Assembly (NCBI RefSeq): GCF_023501975.1
Contig: NZ_JAMFLH010000004.1
Span: 58,501-122,500 of the forward strand
Reading direction: 5' to 3'
Length of the DNA stretch: 64,000 nt
Source of the DNA: Altererythrobacter sp. KTW20L
GTDB lineage: Bacteria; Pseudomonadota; Alphaproteobacteria; Sphingomonadales; Sphingomonadaceae
The notes beneath the pieces are model-generated. The model worked only from the letters and a program-made list of their open reading frames with translations, was not told the DNA's origin and did not search any database. The translations under genes were made by a program, and so were the position numbers. Of the stretch, positions 35,559 to 44,663 are shown piece after piece (within the stretch, counting starts at the first letter, position 1; the number at the start of each line of letters is the position of its first letter).

Positions 35559-37135
35559 ACGAAATGACCGCAGGCGAATTCTTCGCCGAACCCTCGGACA
35601 TAACATGGCCGTCTGATAGCCACATCATCACCCTCCGTGATGGGAGAATGCTCGAGGTATCGGTCAACCGTTGGGTTATTCCGACACCAACCGAAACCTT
35701 CGCTATTGACTGGACACGCCTCGCCTTCGGTGAGGGACCGCACCTCAACAGTATCAGACGGTGGGTCGCGCATAATCTCCGACACAAGAGCGTGACCGTA
35801 GCAGCGAAAGGGTATTGGAACTGCCTGACCCTGTTCAACACGCCGGCCTTCATAGCCGCGACACAAGATAAAGCCGAAATACCCTACCTCGCCTTTAGCC
35901 AGGCAATCCAACAGCTGGAGAGCAAGAACAGGTGGCAAATGGCACACGCCCGGGATTACTACACCTGGTGCCATTCCCAGCAATTTCCCTTCTTCACGGA
36001 TGATGTCGTCCGGAAGCTTGATGCCCTTGTCATCGGGGGAAACGCGAAAGGCGAAGCCGTCCGGTCTGCTGATCCGGATAAAGGCCCCTTGGATGCGATG
36101 GAGGTCGCAGCCATTACCTCAGCACTACGTGCGGCACGCGTCGATGGAAGCATGCCTATCAACGAACAGGCCGCACTCTGGCTCTGTCTCGGATTCGGCG
36201 CGAATGCTTCCCAATATGCCGTGATGCGCGAGGAGGACGTCGTGCCCGAGATGATCAACGGGCAGATCGTCACGACGCTCGTTTCTGTCCCGCGCCACAA
36301 GAAGCGGCACGTAAATCCTCGAACCGAGTTCCAAGTGAGAAAGGCGAACCGTTTCGTCGGTAGGGTTCTGCGGGACCTGATACACGAGAACGAGCGCCAG
36401 CACCCTTGCCGTGATTCAAATGAAGCCCGACCGCTCTTCCGGCGCAATGAAGCGCGAAAGGTCGAGAAGGGTCTGGAAGAATGGGAGTGGCATCTCCGGG
36501 CAGCGGAGTTCACCAAGCTCGTCAAGCGCGCTATTAAGCGATTGCGGGTTTTGTCCCGGAGCGGCGACCCTCTGAAGATCAACACCCGCCGTCTACGCTA
36601 CTCTCTGGCTACACGGATGGTTGAGGCAGGGGCATCCAAATGGGCACTCGCAGCCGCCCTCGATCACACCGACCTACAGAACGTCGACGTCTACTTCGAC
36701 ATCGACTCCGGCATCGTCGAACAACTTGACGCTGCAATGGCCATGGTTCTCGGCGAGCGCGCCCAAAGGTTCGCGTCAATCGTCGAAAAGGAAGAAGATG
36801 CGGTCAATGGGGAACGGGCAGGCAGTCGGCGCTACTATGCGGACCCCGACAAGAAACTCTTCGAACCAATTGGCACCTGCGGACATACGTCGTTCTGCAA
36901 CGTTAACGCGCCCTACGCCTGTTACCTCTGCCCGAAGTTCCAGGCTTGGATAGACGGTCCCCATGACCTCGTCCTGGACGCGCTGATCGACAACCGGACC
37001 CGTCGGGAGGAGATGGGTCTCGACCCAAAGATGGTAGCCGTCGAGGATGAACTCATCGCCCACGTCGCCGAAATCATCACCGGGATCGCCGCTATGAAAG
37101 AGGAGAGGGGGCTCGATTATGACCAATATCGTTGA
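35555..37135 (+). CDS. ginB: Tyrosine recombinase-like, second of trio (GinB-like)
   Basis: A 526-residue recombinase-like protein. The GTG start at 35555 overlaps the ginA-like stop (GTGA) and has GGAG upstream. The second half matches the catalytic domain: NTRRLRYSLATRM (box II with the usual first His changed to Arg), LDHTDLQNVDVYFD (His and Tyr). The first catalytic Arg is not seen; the corresponding segment reads FGANASQYAVM. A C-terminal cysteine cluster (CGHTSFC...ACYLC) may bind zinc. It overlaps the next gene by 17 nt. It may serve a structural or target-binding function. Confidence 0.8.
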   Translation: MNEMTAGEFFAEPSDITWPSDSHIITLRDGRMLEVSVNRWVIPTPTETFAIDWTRLAFGEGPHLNSIRRWVAHNLRHKSVTVAAKGYWNCLTLFNTPAFIAATQDKAEIPYLAFSQAIQQLESKNRWQMAHARDYYTWCHSQQFPFFTDDVVRKLDALVIGGNAKGEAVRSADPDKGPLDAMEVAAITSALRAARVDGSMPINEQAALWLCLGFGANASQYAVMREEDVVPEMINGQIVTTLVSVPRHKKRHVNPRTEFQVRKANRFVGRVLRDLIHENERQHPCRDSNEARPLFRRNEARKVEKGLEEWEWHLRAAEFTKLVKRAIKRLRVLSRSGDPLKINTRRLRYSLATRMVEAGASKWALAAALDHTDLQNVDVYFDIDSGIVEQLDAAMAMVLGERAQRFASIVEKEEDAVNGERAGSRRYYADPDKKLFEPIGTCGHTSFCNVNAPYACYLCPKFQAWIDGPHDLVLDALIDNRTRREEMGLDPKMVAVEDELIAHVAEIITGIAAMKEERGLDYDQYR

Positions 37136-39170
37136 CCTCGTCACCAGCCCACAGCGTAGCGCACGCCAGAACCGCGATGAACTGATCCGAGAGGCGCGTG
37201 AAGACTGTGCCGCTTTTGGGGACCAACTAGACTTTGACGCTATTGGATGGAACGTTAGCCGTCATTGCCCACGTCCCGGCGGTAAGGCCGGCCGCAAGGT
37301 CATGCTGTATTTCGCCACGCACGAGAACGGGACCAAAAAGGGTTCAGCAGAACGAACGCCCCTGGCTGATCCGTTCGGATCGGTCATCAAAGCAATCATC
37401 CGGTTAAAAAAGGACGGCAACCCGAAGATCGGCGAGGGCCCACTAGGCATTCTCGTCAGGGCCTCGCGGTATCTCGCAACGACACTGGAAGATCGTGGAT
37501 ACGACCCATGTTTGCTGGTTCCCGCCGACTTTGATGCCGCATGCGAGACGATCAAGGCACGAACCGCCAGCAAGGATTCCCGCTACCGTCTCGGCGTAGC
37601 CCTACAGGAAATCTCCACCACACTGTCGCGCCACCGCGTTACCCAATTTGCTTTCGAATGGCAGAATGCATTCGACCGGCCGGAAACAACTTCGCGTGTG
37701 GGGAAAGCCGCTGAGGCCAACAGGAAGAAGAAGCTCCCCGACGAGGAGATCCTCGACGAACTCGCAAGGTTGTCTCACCTGATCACTGATACCAGCGATC
37801 TCATCCTCATGGCCGCTGTAAAGCTATTCCACTGCGCGCCGTGGAGGATCGGGGAGGTCAACACACTGCCGGCGGACTGCTGGGTCGAGAGGCAGAAGAT
37901 CGATGACCACGGTCCTGTCGTCGACGAGGATGGCGTGCCCGTCATGCGATACGGCATCCGATACTGGCCAGAGAAAGCTGAACAGGCTGACATCAAGTGG
38001 ATTCCGACTGCGATGGTCCCGGTTGCACGATCAGCGCTCGATACGTTGATGGCCCACACCCAAGGGGCCCGCGACTTAGCCAAATGGTATGAGAGCCATC
38101 CCAGTCGCGCTTGGCTGCCTGGCGCCGATCTCGGTCCCAGCCAGCTCTACACGATCGAACAGGTGCGCGAGATGTTCGGCCTTTCGAAACGCTCAGCAGC
38201 CTACCTCTGGCTCAAGAACAGAAGCGTCCCAATCGACAGGAGCACGACTCCACACACTGTAACGCGCAGGGAACTCGAAGTCGTATTGCTCGATGGCTGG
38301 CACAAGCTGGACTACCTCGACGGCGATCGTCGTGGTCTCCGGCGTTCGAACCACCTCTTCCTGACCTTTGCAAATCAGCACAGCTACCGGGGGACCAACC
38401 GCTGCATGCTGGGTTTCACCACCGACCAGAACATTAGCGATTTCCTGTCGGGCCGCGGCGACGCAAAGGATGGCAAGGTGCTCTCAATCTTCGAACGGTT
38501 CGGAAGCACCGGGTCCGATGGACAGCCTATGCGCGTCAATTCCCACGCGTTCCGCCACTGGCTCAATACCCTGGCACAGCGGAGCGGGGTCAACGACCTT
38601 CTCGTCGCTCGATGGTCAGGACGATCTGAGGTCAGCCAGAATAGTGTCTATGATCATGTCTCCGGCGTGGAGCTTGCCGAAAATGCCCGCGACCTTATGG
38701 CAACAGGACAGGTGATGGGTGCATTGGCCGACGTCCATGACAGGTTGCCACCGACCGAGCGTGAAGGGTTTCGCGACACCGTCTTCGCTACCGCGTTCGT
38801 GACCGAGATCGGAATGTGCGATGCCGATTTCATGTCAGCGCCGTGCCCCGAGATTGGAGCCTGCGCGACCTGCGAGCACTGCAATATCAAAAAGGGCGAC
38901 GAGGCCGGACGAGAACGGAGCCAGAAGGATCTCGAAGATTCGCGCTGGCTCCACGACCGGGCGATCGAAGAGGAAGGTGAGGGAGCGATCGGCGCCTCGA
39001 ATTACATTGAGGCACATCGCCAGAGGATAGAGAGCCTGGAGAGGATCGTCGCCATCCACGACGACCCGAAAATTCCCGATGGCACCTGGGTTAGGCCGAA
39101 TGCGGCATCACGGGACCATTACTGCGGACCAAAATTGAGGGGGCACAATGAAGAAGGAAAAGGGGCGTAA
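37119..39170 (+). CDS. ginC: Tyrosine recombinase, third of trio (GinC-like)
   Basis: A 683-residue recombinase, the largest of the trio. The catalytic set is good: Arg in APWRIGEVNTL, HxxR in SHAFRHWLN, and Tyr in NSVYDHVS after ARWSGRS, where Trp stands for His. Between the first Arg and box II is a helix-turn-helix-like insert (VREMFGLSKRSAAYLWL), which could give target specificity. A cysteine-rich C-terminal segment (PCPEIGACATCEHC) probably binds metal. It starts inside the ginB-like gene and overlaps the ginD-like gene by 23 nt. Confidence 0.85.
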   Translation: MTNIVDLVTSPQRSARQNRDELIREAREDCAAFGDQLDFDAIGWNVSRHCPRPGGKAGRKVMLYFATHENGTKKGSAERTPLADPFGSVIKAIIRLKKDGNPKIGEGPLGILVRASRYLATTLEDRGYDPCLLVPADFDAACETIKARTASKDSRYRLGVALQEISTTLSRHRVTQFAFEWQNAFDRPETTSRVGKAAEANRKKKLPDEEILDELARLSHLITDTSDLILMAAVKLFHCAPWRIGEVNTLPADCWVERQKIDDHGPVVDEDGVPVMRYGIRYWPEKAEQADIKWIPTAMVPVARSALDTLMAHTQGARDLAKWYESHPSRAWLPGADLGPSQLYTIEQVREMFGLSKRSAAYLWLKNRSVPIDRSTTPHTVTRRELEVVLLDGWHKLDYLDGDRRGLRRSNHLFLTFANQHSYRGTNRCMLGFTTDQNISDFLSGRGDAKDGKVLSIFERFGSTGSDGQPMRVNSHAFRHWLNTLAQRSGVNDLLVARWSGRSEVSQNSVYDHVSGVELAENARDLMATGQVMGALADVHDRLPPTEREGFRDTVFATAFVTEIGMCDADFMSAPCPEIGACATCEHCNIKKGDEAGRERSQKDLEDSRWLHDRAIEEEGEGAIGASNYIEAHRQRIESLERIVAIHDDPKIPDGTWVRPNAASRDHYCGPKLRGHNEEGKGA

Positions 39171-39591
39171 GCGTGAGCGGATCACGTCTGCGCGAGAAAA
39201 AGATATCATCCAGATCATCAGGGACTGGAACGCGGAAACCCACAAGCTAACCGCAGTGGCGCTCGAAAGGGCGGTCGCCTCTCAGCTAGGATTCACCGTA
39301 TCCCGGCAGGGTATGATGAAGCGCGATCATATCAAGACGGCGTTCGATGCGCGTGTCCTGGAGATTGGCCTTGGCCAGGCCAAGCCGAAGACGAAAGAAC
39401 CGCTCGAGGATATGTTCGAGCGGCGGATCAAGGCGCTGAAGGAAGAAGTGGCCGAGAAGGATAGGGCCATCGAAGGCTTCAAAGAAACCTTCGTCCGCTA
39501 CCGCTACAACGCCATGCGAATGGGCTTCAAGCGCGAGGCCCTCGAGGCGCCGATACCTCCGCGCCCGACTTCGGAAGGGAGTCGGGGATAG
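39148..39591 (+). CDS. ginD: Small coiled-coil accessory protein (GinD-like)
   Basis: A 147-residue protein, GAGGGGG upstream of the ATG. It begins with a basic segment (KKEKGRKRERITSARE), then a helical part that could form a helix-turn-helix (VALERAVASQLGFTVSRQGM), and then a charged coiled coil (EDMFERRIKALKEEVAEK). This matches the small helical fourth gene of the reported ginABCD operon, said to be essential for GInt recombination. It overlaps the ginC-like stop. Confidence 0.75.
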   Translation: MKKEKGRKRERITSAREKDIIQIIRDWNAETHKLTAVALERAVASQLGFTVSRQGMMKRDHIKTAFDARVLEIGLGQAKPKTKEPLEDMFERRIKALKEEVAEKDRAIEGFKETFVRYRYNAMRMGFKREALEAPIPPRPTSEGSRG

Positions 39592-39736
39592 CTAGGCGGG
39601 ATGAGCCTCGTCCCGCGACCGAGAGACAGTTCGCGGGATATAAATTTGCAATAGCTTTAGCAGATAGTTTGGATTTCGAACCTACTCATCCTAGAATGTC
39701 GTTGCTCGCAAAAGAGGGGCGCTTGGAGGGGTTCGG

Positions 39737-40087
39737 ATGGAACAAAGTGGCAAAATTGAAGATAAGTTGATCGATCTTGCCATTGAAAGCTGGCGCATCA
39801 GTCGTTTGTTCCAGAAGTCGATTGACTTAAGCGACGTAAAGGCCGCCCAGCGCCAGATAAATCAAATCCGGTATTTTAACAAAAAACTCGAAGAGACTCT
39901 TGCTTCGCTCGAGATGCGTTTAGTCAGTATTGAGGGGGAGGCCTACGATAGTGGTATGGCTGCGACAGCTCTCAATGCAGCCGATTTCGGGCCTGACGAT
40001 GACCTGTTTGTTGATGTGATGATGGAACCCATCATCATGGGCCCCGAAGGGGTGCGGCGGACCGGAACAGTGATGTTGAGGATATGA
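39737..40087 (+). CDS. GrpE-like small protein of chaperone operon
   Basis: A 116-residue protein. An N-terminal helical region (about 5-70) includes a likely coiled coil (KKLEETLASLEMRLVSIE). The tail MMEPIIMGPEGVRRTGTVMLRI (about 95-116, key features EP...G...R...V) has the shape of the beta domain of GrpE, which ends in a similar RxxRPAxVxV pattern. No alignment was run, so this is a structural guess. It starts 3 nt before the Hsp70 gene begins, in the place where a nucleotide-exchange factor would be expected. Confidence 0.55.
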   Translation: MEQSGKIEDKLIDLAIESWRISRLFQKSIDLSDVKAAQRQINQIRYFNKKLEETLASLEMRLVSIEGEAYDSGMAATALNAADFGPDDDLFVDVMMEPIIMGPEGVRRTGTVMLRI

Positions 40088-40090
40088 ACA

Positions 40091-42568
40091 GTGCAATACG
40101 TAGGAATTGATCTCGGGACTACCAATAGTGCAATCGCCAGTTTCGATGGCGAGAGACTTGTGTTGTATAAAAGTCCTGAACAGCACGACGTAACGCCTTC
40201 AGCATTGTTTTTCGACAAAAGAGGGAATCGTTTTGTAGGTTCCAGGGCTTACGATAATTGGGCGCGCAATCCTGATAATGGGGCAACGTTGTTCAAAAGA
40301 ATGATGGGCACAAGCACGCCGATCAAAATTCGCGCGCTGGAGCGTGCTATGACGCCCGAGGAATGCTCTGCAGAGATCCTCCGAACGGTGTTTGCCTATT
40401 TGCCCGAAGACATCAGGCAGAGCGACGAAATGGGGACGGTGATTACCGTCCCCGCAGCCTTCAACCAGATGCAGAAGGATGCAACGCTTGCGGCTGCGGA
40501 AATGGCTGGGATAGGGCGCGTCGCGCTTATGCAAGAGCCAGTGGCGGCTGTGATGAGCGTCATGAGGCAGCGCGAAAGAGACGGAACTTTCTTGGTATTC
40601 GATCTGGGCGGAGGCACGCTCGACATAGCAATTGCTCAGAGTATGCGCGGACGCGTCAGCCTTCTTGCACATGGTGGGATCGAAATGTGCGGTGGTCGAG
40701 ACATCGACAGGGCGCTTATGGACGAGGTGGTGAAGCCATGGCTTGTCGAAAACTTCGACCTTGCAGATGACTTCGCTGCCGACCGCCAGTTTAGAACGCT
40801 TACTCGCGTAGCGACTTGGGCGGCAGAAAGGGCGAAAATCACGCTTTCACAGTCCGAGAGTGCCGTAATTTCTCTGTCGGAAATGGATACAGGCGCAAAG
40901 GACAGCTCGGGCGAGGAAATTTACCTCGACATCCCGCTTGAACGATCGACACTTGACCGCCTGATGGCGCCTTTGCTCGATAGCGCAATCGCCGCAGCGC
41001 GCGATGCGCTCGAGCAAGCAGGGGTTGGCCCTGAAGATGTAGACCGGATCGTCTTCGTCGGCGGCCCGACTCAATATAAGCCGCTCAGAGACAAAGTGGC
41101 TTTCCAGCTCGGCATTTCACCATCGACCGATGTGAACGCTATGACTGCCGTGGCAGAAGGGGCTGCCATTTTTGCGGAGTCGATCGATTGGTCCACCCAG
41201 AGCCGCGGCCGCAAATCATCGCGGGGATCGGTCTCAATGAAGGGGTTGGAGTTTGCGTATATCGCCCGAACACCAGAAAATTCTGCAAAATTGGTAGCGA
41301 AGAACGTCAGCGCAGTGGGTGGAGAGTTTCAGATCGATAGCCTCGATACAGGTTGGTCGTCGGGACGAACGGCTCTGAAGGATGGGGCATCACTGGATCT
41401 GCCGCTCGCGAAATTAGGTGAAAATTCATTTCGCGTCTTTGCATTCGATCTTGAGGGCAACTCGGTTGTGATCCCGAACGATAAAATAACGATCAGCCGC
41501 ACAGCGGCATCGGTGGATGCAATCCCGGCGTCTCATACCATAAGTATTGAAGCACTTGGGGGTAGGTCCAAGACCAGGAAGCTGCAGGCGCTTGTTCGCA
41601 AGGGCGACGCACTCCCTCGAAAAGGAAAACTCTCTTTCAGGTCTGGCGAAACCCTCCGAGCGGGAAGTTCGGGATCGCTGAATTTTAAGCTCTGGGAGGG
41701 AGATGTTTCAGATCCGATCGAAGACAATCAATACATCGGGCTCTTCAAGGTCAGTGGACAGGATTTCGACGAAGGCGTCATAAACGTTGGGGCTGAACTC
41801 GTTTGTGAGTTCGACATCTCTGATTCTGGCAACATACGTCTAGACGTTTCCGTTCCAGAAATTTCAGGATCATTCTCTAGCGGACATAATTACTATGCGC
41901 GGCAAGAAGCGCAAACTGACTATACACAGGCCGCAGGATTGGTTCAAACTGAGGTAGAGCGGACACTCGATAGGCTGGACCAACTTGAGCAGCAGGTTGA
42001 AGACAGTCGACTCGATGACATCCGTAAAAAAGTCCAAACAGCCGCTAATTTTGATGCCAACAGTGCAGAACCCGAAGAAACGAAAAAAGCTCTCGACGGT
42101 GTTAGAGAAGCAAAACGTGAAATTTCGCTTCTCAGGAAAGATCATCTAAAAACAATTCGCCAGATGGATCTCGATTCGGCAGTATCAGCGTTTGCCTCCG
42201 GCGGTGAAGAGTTTGCCTCAGACGACGAGCGTGAGGCTTTCGCCAGCTTGGTTAAAACCGCTCAGAATTCTATAGATACCAACGGTAACGACTTCGAGTC
42301 TCATTTAGATGAACTTAGAGGTCGGAATTTTATGGCGCTCTGGAAATCAGAGAAATTCGTGATCGACTTCTTCCATGCGCTTTCGCGGAGTCCAGAGCAG
42401 TTTCCAGATCTTGAACAACACGCTCAATATGTTGAACGTGGACGTAGGGCGCTGGCTACGAACGATCACCAAGCCTTGCGGGCTGTTCTAATTCAAATGA
42501 ACGAGGTGCGCATCTTCCGTTCCGGCGAGGAAGAGATCCTCGCCATGACGAATATCATGAGTGCGTAA
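40091..42568 (+). CDS. Divergent Hsp70-family ATPase
   Basis: An 825-residue Hsp70-like protein with a GTG start. The ATPase domain (1-365) is well kept: GIDLGTTNS at 5-13, DLGGGTLDIA at 171-180, and adenosine motif FVGGPT at 322-327. The usual hydrophobic DVxPLSLG linker is absent; SRGRKSSRG (371-379) stands in its place. An additional beta-rich domain (about 385-470) precedes a substrate-binding-beta-like domain (about 480-592, with ALPRKGKLSFRSGE and GLFKVSGQDF). A helical lid of about 220 residues closes the chain. The first gene of a coupled operon with AAA+ and J-like genes. It is clearly not the housekeeping DnaK. Confidence 0.85.
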   Translation: MQYVGIDLGTTNSAIASFDGERLVLYKSPEQHDVTPSALFFDKRGNRFVGSRAYDNWARNPDNGATLFKRMMGTSTPIKIRALERAMTPEECSAEILRTVFAYLPEDIRQSDEMGTVITVPAAFNQMQKDATLAAAEMAGIGRVALMQEPVAAVMSVMRQRERDGTFLVFDLGGGTLDIAIAQSMRGRVSLLAHGGIEMCGGRDIDRALMDEVVKPWLVENFDLADDFAADRQFRTLTRVATWAAERAKITLSQSESAVISLSEMDTGAKDSSGEEIYLDIPLERSTLDRLMAPLLDSAIAAARDALEQAGVGPEDVDRIVFVGGPTQYKPLRDKVAFQLGISPSTDVNAMTAVAEGAAIFAESIDWSTQSRGRKSSRGSVSMKGLEFAYIARTPENSAKLVAKNVSAVGGEFQIDSLDTGWSSGRTALKDGASLDLPLAKLGENSFRVFAFDLEGNSVVIPNDKITISRTAASVDAIPASHTISIEALGGRSKTRKLQALVRKGDALPRKGKLSFRSGETLRAGSSGSLNFKLWEGDVSDPIEDNQYIGLFKVSGQDFDEGVINVGAELVCEFDISDSGNIRLDVSVPEISGSFSSGHNYYARQEAQTDYTQAAGLVQTEVERTLDRLDQLEQQVEDSRLDDIRKKVQTAANFDANSAEPEETKKALDGVREAKREISLLRKDHLKTIRQMDLDSAVSAFASGGEEFASDDEREAFASLVKTAQNSIDTNGNDFESHLDELRGRNFMALWKSEKFVIDFFHALSRSPEQFPDLEQHAQYVERGRRALATNDHQALRAVLIQMNEVRIFRSGEEEILAMTNIMSA

Positions 42569-43926
42569 TGCGAAACACACCGTTCCCTCAGGGCACCGCA
42601 CTGAAAAGTGCAAATACCTCCCTCGGACGAATAATCCAAAACATCGATGATACAATCTGGATTCATGCGACCAAAGATGGGCGTCGCGCCGTCTTGGCGA
42701 GGACTGATTTTTGCACCGCACACAAAGATCTGGATGAATGTCTCAGCGAGGAGTTTGACCTTGCGAAAGAATCATTCCGTTACATTGTCGTAGGCGGGGT
42801 TCTGGGGCTGGTCTCGGAAATTCAAATGTCAGAGGCATTGGCAGACAGCATTGCCTTCGCAACTGTTCTCGCGAACGAGGAGAATGTGCCAAACGCAATT
42901 TTCTCATCCGAGCTCAATCGCCTGATCCCAATCGGGTTCGGTGCACCTATCGACAAGGCCGACTTGCTCGGTCGCTATCTTACGGGCGGGGTGCCAGTCC
43001 GTGCCGATGACATCCTTGCTCTCCAGCGGATCCTGCCTAGTTTTGATGAGGACGATTTGAGATCGATTGTTTCTGCGGCTGCTATTCCAATTAAGATGCC
43101 CTCGGGAAACCAAACAAGGAAAAATGACGGAATAGATAATGCGGGAGCCGGGTTGCCGTCCGCTCTTATGCCATTTGTATTGCCTGGCCGCGAGGACTTG
43201 GCGCAGTTTTTCAATGAACACATTATCGAAATTCTCCAGGACGAAAAAAGATATGCCAGTTTAGGAATCAATTTCCCTGGTGGTATCGTGCTTGAAGGCC
43301 CTCCAGGGTGTGGGAAAACTTTCGCGGTAGAGCGCCTGATCGAACATCTTGGATGGCCATCATTCCAGATCGAGGCGTCCAGTGTGGCCAGCCCCTACAT
43401 CCACGAAACGTCTCGCAAAGTTTCCGAGGTTTTCATTGCTGCTCGGGACGCCGCGCCCGCAGTGATAGTCATTGATGAGATGGATGCATTTTTAACCAAT
43501 CGCGATGGTGGCGCTGGCCAACATCATTTGGAGGAAATGGCGGAATTTCTGCGTCGCATACCCGAAGCTAGCAGCAATCGGGTGCTTGTCATCGGCATGA
43601 CCAACAAGGTTGAATTGATCGATCCGGCCATCATGCGGCGAGGGCGGTTTGATCACGTCATCCACGTGGGCAAAGCGGGGCAAGAAGAGGTTAGAGGGCT
43701 GCTCGAGGCTTTGCTTTCAAACGTCCCCAACGAGGTCACAATCGGCCTTGAGATAGCGGCTGAGCTCACCGGGCGTCCGCTCTCTGATGTGAGCTTCGTC
43801 GTGAGAGAGGCAGGTCGCACCGCAGCTCGATCTGGAAAAAACCGCATAGGCAATGACGAGATCCGTAGGGCCTTAGCCCTAGTGCCCTCGCGCGAAGCCG
43901 ACGCGCCAAGGCGCATAGGTTTCTGA
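42568..43926 (+). CDS. AAA+ ATPase coupled to Hsp70-like gene
   Basis: A 452-residue classical AAA+ protein. Walker A is GPPGCGKT at 244-251, Walker B VIVIDEMD at 299-306, sensor 1 GMTN at 343-346, and the arginine finger region RRGRFD at 357-362. This is the FtsH/p97-type motor. The first 180 residues form a unique N-domain with no recognised family (LDECLSEEFDLAKESF; ILPSFDEDDLRSIV). No protease domain is fused. ATG overlaps the Hsp70-like stop by 1 nt (TAATG), and the next gene overlaps in the same manner, pointing to fixed stoichiometry. Confidence 0.9.
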   Translation: MRNTPFPQGTALKSANTSLGRIIQNIDDTIWIHATKDGRRAVLARTDFCTAHKDLDECLSEEFDLAKESFRYIVVGGVLGLVSEIQMSEALADSIAFATVLANEENVPNAIFSSELNRLIPIGFGAPIDKADLLGRYLTGGVPVRADDILALQRILPSFDEDDLRSIVSAAAIPIKMPSGNQTRKNDGIDNAGAGLPSALMPFVLPGREDLAQFFNEHIIEILQDEKRYASLGINFPGGIVLEGPPGCGKTFAVERLIEHLGWPSFQIEASSVASPYIHETSRKVSEVFIAARDAAPAVIVIDEMDAFLTNRDGGAGQHHLEEMAEFLRRIPEASSNRVLVIGMTNKVELIDPAIMRRGRFDHVIHVGKAGQEEVRGLLEALLSNVPNEVTIGLEIAAELTGRPLSDVSFVVREAGRTAARSGKNRIGNDEIRRALALVPSREADAPRRIGF

Positions 43927-44663
43927 TGAGTAGAGAAAGAAATATGAGGGGTGTCGAGGGGCTCGCGGAATTTGCTACTGATATAGATTCCGCTCTAGCG
44001 CGCACGGACAAAATCCTTGAGCAGTCTGTCCCAGCGAAACAGAGGCAAAATACTCATAATCTTCCTAACATAAATAAGACAAACGGCGCTGCTCCCACGG
44101 GAAATTCTTGGAGCGGGTGGGTTTGGCTGCTCGGTTCAGTCGCGGTGATTTGGGTAATTTCGGCCATCGCATCTGATGACGGTTACGAGAATTCGGACGA
44201 CGGTTATTACGGCGCAGAAAATGAGATCCCAGAAACCGATTACGGCCTGGAATACGAAGACGGTGCGATGAATGAGTACGCATTCGAGGATGATGGAACT
44301 GGAGATGTCATGGAGGAATATGGGGAGGTTCCTGAGACCACCATACCCTTAGAGTCAGATGACGAAATGTATCTTCCTCCTACGACTGTGTATGACAGCT
44401 CAGTGCTCAGTCGAGAGCAGCTTCGTGACTGTTTGGAAGAAAGTATCCGATTAGATGGGCAGTCAAGTGCTATAGATAGCTTTCAGTTTTCGGATCCTGA
44501 TCGTTACAATCGTAATGTCGACTCATTCAACTCGGCGCTAGACCAATTTAATTTGAGCTGTGAAAATCGATCATTTCGACAAACAGATAGATCGTCAATC
44601 GAGTCCGAGGTTTTGCTCCGTCGATACTCGATCGAACAGGAGGGTCGAAGCCGTGTCAACTAA
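43926..44663 (+). CDS. Single-pass membrane protein with acidic linker
   Basis: A 245-residue protein. A cytoplasmic N-terminal helix (VEGLAEFATDIDSALARTDKI) precedes one membrane helix at about 65-84 (WVWLLGSVAVIWVISAIA). A strongly acidic linker rich in Asp, Glu, Tyr (about 85-150) follows, and then a helical C-terminal domain with two cysteines (LRDCLEES and LSCENRS). No enzyme motif. It may anchor the chaperone complex to the membrane. It overlaps both neighbours, so it belongs to the operon. Confidence 0.75.
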   Translation: MSRERNMRGVEGLAEFATDIDSALARTDKILEQSVPAKQRQNTHNLPNINKTNGAAPTGNSWSGWVWLLGSVAVIWVISAIASDDGYENSDDGYYGAENEIPETDYGLEYEDGAMNEYAFEDDGTGDVMEEYGEVPETTIPLESDDEMYLPPTTVYDSSVLSREQLRDCLEESIRLDGQSSAIDSFQFSDPDRYNRNVDSFNSALDQFNLSCENRSFRQTDRSSIESEVLLRRYSIEQEGRSRVN

